Shown one piece after another: positions 53,801 to 64,000 of a DNA stretch of 64,000 bases. Every line of letters begins with the position of its first letter. Within the stretch, counting starts at the first letter, position 1. The stretch lies in NCBI GenBank assembly GCA_037013495.1, contig CM072805.1, forward strand, positions 11,566,601 to 11,630,600. Direction: 5' to 3'. This stretch comes from Hippophae tibetana (Eukaryota; Streptophyta; Magnoliopsida; Rosales; Elaeagnaceae). A model generated the notes under the pieces. It saw only the letters and a list, made by a program, of their open reading frames with translations. It was not told where the DNA came from and made no database searches. A program made the translations under genes and the position numbers.

Positions 53801-56800
53801 AAAATTATGGCTATCGATTTTTGTCAACCATAGATAGACTATTTATTTGATAAGAATAGAAATTGAGGTGTATATTTACATATACTATATTTATTTGAAT
53901 TTGAGTCAAATATGTACCATTCAAATGAACTAATACTAACAATACGGTGTATTCCATTTTGTCATATTAGTATGTTAAGGTCGAAGCTTCTAAATCCGAA
54001 TTGTGTAATGTTAAATTCATGATTATGGACTTTTCTCATCCTTTAATTGACTTCATATCAATAAATGGTTCAAACTTATAAGTGGCATATTTGCATTTGT
54101 AATATTTAATTCAATATTTTAACGTTAGATTTACTTTATCTCAATTGTTTAATGTTAAAATTATGGCTATCCATTTTTGTCAACCATAGATAGACTATTT
54201 ATTTGATAAGAATAGAAATTGATGTGTATATTTACATATACTATATTTATTTGAATTTGAGTCAAATACGGAAAATTCAAATGAACTAATATTAACAATA
54301 CGGTGTATTCCATTTTTTCATATAAGTATTATAAGGTCGAATCTTCCAAATCCCAATTGTGTAATGTTAAATTCATGATTATGGACTTTTCGCAACCATA
54401 AATTGACTTCGTATCAATCAATGGTTGAAACTTATAAGGGGCATATTTTCATTTTTAATATTTAATTCAATTTTTTAACGTTAGATTTACTTTATCTCAA
54501 TTGTTTAATGTTAAAATTATGGCTATCGATTTTTGTCAACCATAGATAGACTATTTATTTGATAAGAATAGAAATTGAGGTGTATATTTACATATACTAT
54601 ATTTATTTGAATTTGAGTCAAATATGTACCATTCAAATGAACTAATACTAACAATACGGTGTATTCCATTTTGTCATATTAGTATGTTAAGGTCGAAGCT
54701 TCTAAATCCGAATTGTGTAATGTTAAATTCATGATTATGGACTTTTCTCATCCTTTAATTGACTTCATATCAATAAATGGTTCAAACTTATAAGTGGCAT
54801 ATTTGCATTTGTAATATTTAATTCAATATTTTAACGTTAGATTTACTTTATCTCAATTGTTTAATGTTAAAATTATGGCTATCCATTTTTGTCAACCATA
54901 GATAGACTATTTATTTGATAAGAATAGAAATTGATGTGTATATTTACATATACTATATTTATTTGAATTTGAGTCAAATACGGAAAATTCAAAAGAACTA
55001 ATATTAACAATACGGTGTATTCCATTTTTTCATATAAGTATGTTAAGGTCGAATCTTCTAAATCCCAATTGTGTAATGTTAAATTCATGATTGTGGACTT
55101 TTCTCAACCATAAATTGACTTTATATCAATAAATGGTTGAAACATATAAGGTGTATATTTGCATTTGTATTATTTAATTCAATTTTTTAACCTTAGGTTT
55201 AATTTATGTCAATTATTTAATGTTAAAATTATGGCTATCGATTTTTGTCAACCATAGATAGACTATTTATTTGATAAGAATATAAATTGATGTGTATATT
55301 TACATATACTATATTTATTTGAATTTGAGTCAAATACGGAAAATTCAAATGAACTAATATTAACAATACGGTGTATTCCATTTTGTCATATTAGTATGTT
55401 AAGGTCGAAGCTTCTAAATCCGAATTGTGTAATGTTAAATTCATGATTATGGACTTTTCTCATCCTTTACTTGACTTCATATCAATAAATGGTTCAAACT
55501 TATAAGTGGCATATTTGCATTTGTAATATTTAATTCAATATTTTAACGTTAGATTTACTTTATCTCAATTGTTTAATGTTAAAATTATGGCTATCCATTT
55601 TTGTCAACCATAGATAGACTATTTATTTGATAAGAATAGAAATTGATGTGTATATTTACATATACTATATTTATTTGAATTTGAGTCAAATACGGAAAAT
55701 TCAAAAGAACTAATATTAACAATACGGTGTATTCCATTTTCTCATATAAGTATGTTAAGGTCGAATCTTCTAAATCCCAATTGTGTAATGTTAAATTCAT
55801 GATTGTGGACTTTTCTCAACCATAAATTGACTTTATATCAATAAATGGTTGAAACATATAAGGTGTATATTTGCATTTGTATTATTTAATTCAATTTTTA
55901 ACCTTAGGTTTAATTTATGTCAATTATTTAATGTTAAAATTATGGCTATCGATTTTTGTCAACCATAGATAGACTATTTATTTGATAAGAATATAAATTG
56001 ATGTGTATATTTACATATACTATATTTATTTGAATTTGAGTCAAATACGGAAAATTCAAATGAACTAATATTAACAATACGGTGTATTCCATTTTTTCAT
56101 ATAAGTATGTTAAGGTCGAAACTTCTAAATCCCAATTGTGTAATGTTAAATTCATGATTATGGACTTTTCGCAACCATAAATTGACTTCGTATCAATCAA
56201 TGGTTGAAACTTATAAGGGGCATATTTTCATTTGTAATATTTAATTCAATTTTTTAACGTTAGATTTACTTTATCTCAATTGTTTAATGTTAAAATTATG
56301 GCTATCCATTTTTGTCAACCATAGATAGACTATTTATTTGATAAGAATAGAAATTGATGTGTATATTTACATATACTATATTTATTTGAATTTGAGTCAA
56401 ATATGGACCATTGAAATGAACTAATATTAACAATACGGTGTATTCAATTTTGTCATATAAGTATTATAAGGTCGAATCTTCCAAATCCCAATTGTGTAAT
56501 GTTAAATTCCATGATTATGGACTTTTCGCAACCATAAATTGACTTCGTATCAATCAATGGTTGAAACTTATAAGGGGCATATTTTCATTTTTAATATTTA
56601 ATTCAATTTTTTAACGTTAGATTTACTTTATCTCAATTGTTTAATGTTAAAATTATGGCTATCGATTTTTGTCCACCATAGATAGACTATTTATTTGATA
56701 AGAATAGAAATTGATGTGTATATTTACATATACTATATTTATTTGAATTTGAGTCAAATACGGAAAATTCAAATGAACTAATATTAACAATACGGTGTAT

Positions 56801-57842
56801 TCCATTTTGTCATATAAGTATGTTAAGGTCGAATCTTCTAAATCCGAATTGTGTAATGTTAAATTCATGATTATGGACTTTTCTCATCCTTTTATTGACT
56901 TCATATCAATAAATGGTTCAAATTTATAAGTGGCATATTTGCATTTGTAATATTTAATTCAATATTTTAACGTTAGATTTACTTTATCTCAATTGTTTAA
57001 TGTTAAAATTATGGCTATCCATTTTTGTCAACCATAGATAGACTATTTATTTGATAAGAATAGAAATTGATGTGTATATTTACATATACTATATTTATTT
57101 GAATTTGAGTCAAATACGGAAAATTCAAATGAACTAATATTAACAATACGGTGTATTCCATTTTTTCATATAAGTATGTTAAGGTCGAATCTTCTAAATC
57201 CCAATTGTGTAATGTTAAATTCATGATTGTGGACTTTTCTCAACCATAAATTGACTTTATATCAATAAATGGTTGAAACATATAAGGTGTATATTTGCAT
57301 TTGTATTATTTAATTCAATTTTTTAACCTTAGATTTACTTTATCTCAATTGTTTAATGTTAAAATTATGGCTATCGATTTTTGTCAACCATAGATAGACT
57401 ATTTATTTGATAAGAATAGAAATTGAGGTGTATATTTACATATACTATATTTATTTGAATTTGAGTCAAATATGTACCATTCAAATGAACTAATACTAAC
57501 AATACGGTGTATTCCATTTTGTCATATTAGTATGTTAAGGTCGAAGCTTCTAAATCCGAATTGTGTAATGTTAAATTCATGATTATGGACTTTTCTCATC
57601 CTTTAATTGACTTCATATCAATAAATGGTTCAAACTTATAAGTGGCATATTTGCATTTGTAATATTTAATTCAATATTTTAACGTTAGATTTACTTTATC
57701 TCAATTGTTTAATGTTAAAATTATGGCTATCCATTTTTGTCAACCATAGATAGACTATTTATTTGATAAGAATAGAAATTGATGTGTATATTTACATATA
57801 CTATATTTATTTGAATTTGAGTCAAATACGGAAAATTCAAAA
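47875..57842 (+). repeat. 28-monomer (9,968 bp) tandem duplication, copy 2
   Basis: Direct tandem copy of 37907-47874. Differences found by eye are substitutions at 48334 (GGAATTTT), 48439 (TTTACATT), 49384 and 50650, a one-T loss near 55900, and an extra C near 56510. That is about six in 9,968 bp (roughly 99.9% identity); the comparison was by eye, so a few may be missed. The exchange that made it lies between 47875 and 47902: left of this the monomer is the AAAAGAAC type, right of it the GTATTCAATTTTG type. At 57871 the sequence leaves the copy and continues as GTATTCCATTTTG. Confidence 0.92.
53099..54878 (+). repeat. 2-monomer repeat, duplicated copy
   Basis: The +9,968 bp counterpart of 43131-44910, with the same private markers GTCCACC near 53112, AAATGGGTC near 53353 and TTTTGGC near 53449. 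Confidence 0.8.
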
Positions 57843-58082
57843 GAACTAATATTAACAATACGGTGTATTCCATTTTGTCATATAAGTATGTTAAGGTCGA
57901 AACTTCTAAATCCCAATTGTGTAATGTTAAATTCATGATTATGGACTTTTCGCAACCATAAATTGACTTCGTATCAATCAATGGTTGAAACTTATAAGGG
58001 GCATATTTTCATTTGTAATATTTAATTCAATTTTTTAACGTTAGATTTACTTTATCTCAATTGTTTAATGTTAAAATTATGG
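57727..58082 (+). repeat. Chimeric monomer closing the 28-mer duplication
   Basis: The front matches the monomer at 47759 (CTATCCAT, CGGAAAATTC, AAAAGAAC). The rear is GATAGTC-subtype (GTATTCCATTTTGTCATATAAG, GTCGAAACTTC, TTCGCAACC). The switch lies between 57843 and about 57900, the same place in the monomer as the junction at 47875-47902. Confidence 0.75.
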
Positions 58083-59502
58083 CTATCGATTTTTGTCAAC
58101 CATAGATAGACTATTTATTTGATAAGAATAGAAATTGATGTGTATATTTACATATACTATATTTATTTGAATTTGAGTCAAATATGGACCATTGAAATGA
58201 ACTAATATTAACAATACGGTGTATTCAATTTTGTCATATAAGTATTATAAGGTCGAATCTTCCAAATCCCAATTGTGTAATGTTAAATTCATGATTATGG
58301 ACTTTTCGCAACCATAAATTGACTTCGTATCAATCAATGGTTGAAACTTATAAGGGGCATATTTTCATTTTTAATATTTAATTCAATTTGTTAACGTTAG
58401 ATTTACTTTATCTCAATTGTTTAATGTTAAAATTATGGCTATCGATTTTTGTCAACCATAGATAGTCTATTTATTTGATAAGAATAGAAATTGAGGTGTA
58501 TATTTACATCTACTATATTTATTTGAATTTGAGTCAAATATGTACCATTCAAATGAACTAATACTAATAATACGGTATTCCATTTTGTCATATTAGTATG
58601 TTAAGGTGGAATCTTCTAAATCCCAATTGTGTAATGTTAAATTCATGATTATGGACTTTTCGCAACCATAAATTGACTTCGTATCAATCAATGGTTGAAA
58701 CTTATAAGGGGCATATTTTCATTTGTAATATTTAATTCAATTTTTTAACGTTAGATTTACTTTATCTCAATTGTTTAATGTTAAAATTATGGCTATCGAT
58801 TTTTGTCAACCATAGATAGACTATTTATTTGATAAGAATAGAAATTGATGTGTATATTTACATATACTATATTTATTTGAATTTGAGTCAAATATGTACC
58901 ATTCAAATGAACTAATACTAACAATACGGTGTATTCCATTTTGTCATATTAGTATGTTAGGTCGAATCTTCTAAATCCCAATTGTGTAATGTTAAATTCA
59001 TGATTGTGGACTTTTCTCAACCATAATTGACTTTATATCAATAAATGGTTGAAACTTATAAAGGGCATATTTGAATTTGTAATATTTAATTCAATATTTT
59101 AACGTTAGATTTACTTTATCTCAATTATTTAATGTTAAAATTATGGATATCGATTTTTGTCAACCATAGATAGTCTATTTATTTGATAAGAATAGAAATT
59201 GAGGTGTATATTTACATCTACTATATTTATTTGAATTTGAGTCAAATATGTACCATTCAAATGAACTAATATTAACAATACGGTGTATTCCATTTTGTCA
59301 TATAAGTATGTTAAGGTCGAAACTTCTAAATCCTAATTGTGTAATGTTAAAATCATGATTATGGACTTTTCTCAACCATAAATTGACTTCGTATCAATCA
59401 ATGGTTGAAACTTATAAGGGGCATATATTCATTTGTAATATTTAATTCAATTTTTTAACGTTAGATTTACTTTATCTCAATTGTTTAATGTTAAAATTAT
59501 GG
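58083..59502 (+). repeat. 4-monomer higher-order repeat, copy 1 (58-61 kb)
   Basis: Four monomers, 1,420 bp because of four lost bases. The markers are TTTGTTAACG near 58388, and a monomer with ACTAATAATACGGTATTCC (two bases lost near 58576) and AAGGTGGAATC near 58605. Two further one-base losses, ATGTTAGGTCG near 58957 and CCATAATTGAC near 59025, are private to this copy. The last monomer is EcoRV type with TTAAAATCATG, private TCCTAATTG and GCATATATTC. Confidence 0.82.
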
Positions 59503-60924
59503 CTATCGATTTTTGTCAACCATAGATAGACTATTTATTTGATAAGAATAGAAATTGATGTGTATATTTACATATACTATATTTATTTGAATTTGAGTCA
59601 AATATGGACCATTGAAATGAACTAATATTAACAATACGGTGTATTCAATTTTGTCATATAAGTATTATAAGGTCGAATCTTCCAAATCCCAATTGTGTAA
59701 TGTTAAATTCATGATTATGGACTTTTCGCAACCATAAATTGACTTCGTATCAATCAATGGTTGAAACTTATAAGGGGCATATTTTCATTTTTAATATTTA
59801 ATTCAATTTGTTAACGTTAGATTTACTTTATCTCAATTGTTTAATGTTAAAATTATGGCTATCGATTTTTGTCAACCATAGATAGTCTATTTATTTGATA
59901 AGAATAGAAATTGAGGTGTATATTTACATCTACTATATTTATTTGAATTTGAGTCAAATATGTACCATTCAAATGAACTAATACTAATAATACGGTATTC
60001 CATTTTGTCATATTAGTATGTTAAGGTGGAATCTTCTAAATCCCAATTGTGTAATGTTAAATTCATGATTATGGACTTTTCGCAACCATAAATTGACTTC
60101 GTATCAATCAATGGTTGAAACTTATAAGGGGCATATTTTCATTTGTAATATTTAATTCAATTTTTTAACGTTAGATTTACTTTATCTCAATTGTTTAATG
60201 TTAAAATTATGGCTATCGATTTTTGTCAACCATAGATAGACTATTTATTTGATAAGAATAGAAATTGATGTGTATATTTACATATACTATATTTATTTGA
60301 ATTTGAGTCAAATATGTACCATTCAAATGAACTAATACTAACAATACGGTGTATTCCATTTTGTCATATTAGTATGTTAAGGTCGAATCTTCTAAATCCC
60401 AATTGTGTAATGTTAAATTCATGATTGTGGACTTTTCTCAACCATAAATTGACTTTATATCAATAAATGGTTGAAACTTATAAAGGGCATATTTGAATTT
60501 GTAATATTTAATTCAATATTTTAACGTTAGATTTACTTTATCTCAATTATTTAATGTTAAAATTATGGATATCGATTTTTGTCAACCATAGATAGTCTAT
60601 TTATTTGATAAGAATAGAAATTGAGGTGTATATTTACATCTACTATATTTATTTGAATTTGAGTCAAATATGTACCATTCAAATGAACTAATATTAACAA
60701 TACGGTGTATTCCATTTTGTCATATAAGTATGTTAAGGTCGAAACTTCTAAATCCCAATTGTGTAATGTTAAAATCATGATTATGGACTTTTCTCAACCA
60801 TAAATTGACTTTATATCAATAAATGGTTGAAACATATAAGGTGTATATTTGCATTTGTATTATTTAATTCAATTTTTTAACCTTAGGTTTAATTTATCTC
60901 AATTATTTAATGTTAAAATTATGG
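59503..60924 (+). repeat. 4-monomer higher-order repeat, copy 2
   Basis: Tandem copy of 58083-59502 (1,422 bp) with TTTGTTAACG near 59808, the same two-base loss near 59996 and AAGGTGGAATC near 60025. It lacks the two private one-base losses of copy 1. The last monomer ends with the GTGTATATTTGC tail and AACCTTAGG, unlike copy 1. Confidence 0.82.
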
Positions 60925-63900
60925 CTATCGATTTTTGTCAACCATAGATAGACTATTTATTTGATAAGAATAGAAATTGATGTGTATATTTACATATACT
61001 ATATTTATTTGAATTTGAGTCAAATATGGACCATTGAAATGAACTAATATTAACAATACGGTGTATTCAATTTTGTCATATAAGTATTATAAGGTCGAAT
61101 CTTCCAAATCCCAATTGTGTAATGTTAAATTCATGATTATGGACTTTTCGCAACCATAAATTGACTTCGTATCAATCAATGGTTGAAACTTATAAGGGGC
61201 ATATTTTTCATTTTTAATATTTAATTCAATTTTTTAACGTTAGATTTACTTTATCTCAATTGTTTAATGTTAAAATTATGGCTATCGAGTTTTGTCCACC
61301 ATAGATAGACTATTTATTTGATAAGAATAGAAATTGATGTGTATATTTACATATACTATATTTATTTGAATTTGAGTCAAATACGGAAAATTCAAATGAA
61401 CTAATATTAACAATACGGTGTATTCCATTTTGTCATATAAGTATGTTAAGGTCGAATCTTCTAAATCCGAATTGTGTAATGTTAAATTCATGATTATGGA
61501 CTTTTCTCATCCTTTAATTGACTTCATATCAATAAATGGTTCAAACTTATAAGTGGCATATTTGCATTTGTAATATTTAATTCAATATTTTAACGTTAGA
61601 TTTACTTTATCTCAATTGTTTAATGTTAAAATTATGGCTATCCATTTTTGTCAACCATAGATAGACTATTTATTTGATAAGAATAGAAATTGATGTGTAT
61701 ATTTAGATATACTATATTTATTTGAATTTGAGTCAAATAAGGAAAATTCAAATGAACTAATATTAACAATACGGTGTATTCCATTTTTTCATATAAGTAT
61801 TATAAGGTCGAATCTTCCAAATCCCAATTGTGTAATGTTAAATTCATGATTATGGACTTTTCGCAATTATAAATTGACTTCGTATCAATCAATGGTTGAA
61901 ACTTATAAGGGGCATATTTTCATTTTTAATATTTAATTCAATTTTTTAACGTTAGATTTACTTTATCTCAATTGTTTAATGTTAAAATTATGGCTATCGA
62001 TTTTTGTCAACCATAGATAGACTATTTATTTGATAAGAATAGAAATTGAGGTGTATATTTACATATACTATATATATTTGAATTTGAGTCAAATATGTAC
62101 CATTCAAATGAACTAATACTAACAATACGGTGTATTCCATTTTGTCATATTAGTATGTTAAGGTCGAAGCTTCTAAATCCGAATTGTGTAATGTTAAATT
62201 CATGATTATGGACTTTTCTCATCCTTTAATTGACTTCATATCAATAAATGGTTCAAACTTATAAGTGGCATATTTGCATTTGTAATATTTAATTCAATAT
62301 TTTAACGTTAGATTTACTTTATCTCAATTGTTTAATGTTAAAATTATGGCTATCCATTTTTGTCAACCATAGATAGACTATTTATTTGATAAGAATAGAA
62401 ATTGATGTGTATATTTACATATACTATATTTATTTGAATTTGAGTCAAATACGGAAAATTCAAAAGAACTAATATTAACAATACGGTGTATTCCATTTTT
62501 TCATATAAGTATGTTAAGGTCGAATCTTCTAAATCCCAATTGTGTAATGTTAAATTCATGATTGTGGACTTTTCTCAACCATAAATTGACTTTATATCAA
62601 TAAATGGTTGAAACATATAAGGTGTATATTTGCATTTGTATTATTTAATTCAATTTTTTAACCTTAGGTTCAATTTATGTCAATTATTTAATGTTAAAAT
62701 TACGGCTATCGATTTTTATCAACCATAGATAGACTATTTATTTGATAAGAATATAAATTGATGTGGATATTTACATATACTATATTTATTTGAATTTGAG
62801 TCAAATACGGAAAATTCAAATGAACTAATATTAACAATACGGTGTATTCCATTTTGTCATATAAGTATGTTAAGGTCGAAACTTCTAAATCCCAATTGTG
62901 TAATGTTAAATTCATGATTATGGACTTTTCGCAACCATAAATTGACTTCGTATCAATCAATGGTTGAAACTTATAAGGGGCATATTTTCATTTGTAATAT
63001 TTAATTCAATTTTTTAACGTTAGATTTACTTTATCTCAATTGTTTAATGTTAAAATTATGGCTATCGATTTTTGTCAACCATAGATAGACTATTTATTTG
63101 ATAAGAATAGAAATTGATGTGTATATTTACATATACTATATTTATTTGAATTTGAGTCAAATATGGACCATTGAAATGAACTAATATTAACAATACGGTG
63201 TATTCAATTTTGTCATATAAGTATTATAAGGTCGAATCTTCCAAATCCCAATTGTGTAATGTTAAATTCATGATTATGGACTTTTCGCAACCATAAATTG
63301 ACTTCGTATCAATCAATGGTTGAAACTTATAAGGGGCATATTTTCATTTTTAATATTTAATTCAATTTTTTAACGTTAGATTTACTTTATCTGAATTGTT
63401 TAATGTTAAAATTATGGCTATCGATTTTTGTCCACCATAGATAGACTATTTATTTGATAAGAATAGAAATTGATGTGTATATTTACATATACTATATTTA
63501 TTTGAATTTGAGTCAAATACGGAAAATTCAAATGAACTAATATTAACAATACGGTGTATTCCATTTTGTCATATAAGTATGTTAAGGTCGAATCTTCTAA
63601 ATCCGAATTGTGTAATGTTAAATTCATGATTATGGACTTTTCTCATCCTTTAATTGACTTCATATCAATAAATGGTTCAAACTTATAAGTGGCATATTTT
63701 CATTTGTAATATTTAATTCAATATTTTAACGTTAGATTTACTTTATCTCAATTGTTTAATGTTAAAATTATGGCTATCCATTTTTGTCAACCATAGATAG
63801 ACTATTTATTTGATAAGAATAGAAATTGATGTGTATATTTACATATACTATATTTATTTGAATTTGAGTCAAATACGGAAAATTCAAATGAACTAATATT

Positions 63901-64000
63901 AACAATACGGTGTATTCCATTTTTTCATATAAGTATTATAAGGTCGAATCTTCCAAATCCCAATTGTGTAATGTTAAATTCATGATTATGGACTTTTCGC
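60925..64000 (+). repeat. Right-edge monomers
   Basis: About 8.6 monomers to the window edge. From 61281 the order (ATCGAGTTTTGTCC type, CTATCCAT/AGTATTATAAGG type, GAAGCTTC type) follows the series that also starts at 34943, 39571 and 49539. Private changes are frequent at 61.7-62.8 kb: ATTTAGATATAC, CAAATAAGGAAAA, GCAATTATAAATTG, CTATATATATTTG, AGGTTCAATTTATG, TTACGGCT, TTTTATCAACC and GATGTGGATAT. One extra T lies near 61205. The array continues past the edge. Confidence 0.85.

Larger units (their letters stand above)
1..64000. repeat. 356-bp AT-rich satellite array, about 180 monomers
   Basis: Every line of the window repeats the same unit in the same orientation with a 356-bp period. 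Using the C of the GGCTATC/GGATATC motif as anchor, monomers sit at 49, 405, 761, 1117, 1473 and so on to 63418 and 63774. The offset from a perfect 356-bp ladder never exceeds 8 bp, and about 20 small indels explain the net +1. No unique DNA interrupts the array and neither edge is reached, so its true length is unknown. Base composition is about 75% A+T. Variants are shared between non-adjacent monomers in ordered series, which gives nested higher-order repeats. Arrays of this kind form centromeric, pericentromeric or subtelomeric heterochromatin; which applies here cannot be told from the window. The family is not one I recognise. Confidence 0.98.

Noticed and set aside
405..63627. Dozens of near-identical minus-strand open frames of 60-92 codons (for example 405-659, 4677-4931, 63418-63627), which could look like a gene family.
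   Set aside because: Each is the same part of the satellite monomer. The period of 356 is not a multiple of 3, so frames do not run on. One-base indels and stop changes break the frame freely (about half the monomers have none). Lengths change with single substitutions, and the predicted peptides are low-complexity Ile/Tyr/Leu/Asn-rich products of AT-rich DNA. No start context or domain is seen.
1..64000. A CRISPR-like array, given regular repeats.
   Set aside because: The unit is 356 bp with no unique spacers, and variation is shared between units.
1..64000. Known satellites of similar length, such as the Drosophila 359-bp (1.688) family and other roughly 350-360 bp plant or insect satellites.
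   Set aside because: The Drosophila 1.688 sequence as I remember it does not resemble this monomer. For the others I cannot recall sequence well enough to match. A database search of the 356-bp consensus would decide.
1..64000. A CENP-B box or similar known centromere protein site.
   Set aside because: No site with the TTCG....A..CGGG pattern was seen. The few CpG-containing sites (ATCGAT, ATACGG, GTCGAA, TTCGCA, TTCGTA, AACGTT) do not match it.
1..64000. Telomeric repeats, tRNA or rRNA genes, or transposon ends inside the array.
   Set aside because: No run of TTAGGG/TTTAGGG-type repeats was found. The TTAGGTTTAA and CCTTAGG motifs are single copies within the monomer. No break in the 356-bp phase leaves room for an inserted element.

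Overview
The whole window, from first base to last, is one uninterrupted head-to-tail satellite DNA array. The repeat unit is 356 bp; a reference monomer (5008-5363) is 24.7% G+C by hand count. About 180 monomers fit in the 64 kb, all in the same orientation. Phase is so well kept that the anchor at 49 and the anchor at 63418 lie 178 x 356 + 1 bp apart. I could account for that single extra base with about 20 small indels. I see no protein-coding gene, RNA gene, transposon, CRISPR array or unique spacer. The 60-92 codon open frames that recur, mostly on the minus strand, are the satellite read in one frame. A long, AT-rich, homogenised array with nested higher-order repeats points to eukaryotic (peri)centromeric, subtelomeric or other constitutive heterochromatin. 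The unit equals 2 x 178 bp, a length common in plant satellites, so a plant is my weak guess. I do not recognise the family, and an insect or other animal is not excluded.

The monomer is itself composite. A core of about 37 bp occurs three times per unit in diverged form, at spacings of 137, 75 and 144 bp (segments A, C and B). Segments A and B can be aligned over roughly 120 bp. Segment C looks like a shortened third copy inserted between them. Segment B also carries a dyad with two 14-bp arms and a 7-bp loop.

Above the monomer level, diagnostic variants define several subtypes. They are ordered into overlapping local higher-order repeats: an 8-mer x2 (2.46-8.16 kb), an 11-mer with a partial second copy (6.64-12.16 kb), a 4-mer series (11.1-15.0 kb), a 3.7-kb block copied from 6.8-10.6 kb to 13.6-17.3 kb, a 5-mer (17.46-19.24 kb, then twice in tandem at 29.2-32.77 kb), a 3-mer x2 (20.0-22.1 kb), a 6/7-mer (22.1-26.75 kb), a roughly 10-monomer block repeated at 33.95 and 38.6 kb, and a 4-mer x2 (58.1-60.9 kb). 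The largest event is a direct tandem duplication of exactly 28 monomers (9,968 bp): 37907-47874 and 47875-57842. Its copies differ at only about six positions that I could find, and the junction resolves to a 28-bp interval.

The array therefore records successive in-register unequal exchanges of very different sizes and ages. Several breakpoints fall in or beside segment C. A strongly diverged monomer part lies at 37577-37790. An unusual cluster of homopolymer-length changes at 7.28-11.41 kb may be sequence or assembly error. I found no encoded biological system; the interest is in the structure and evolution of the array. All block comparisons were made by eye from marker variants, so edges marked approximate may shift by tens of bases.
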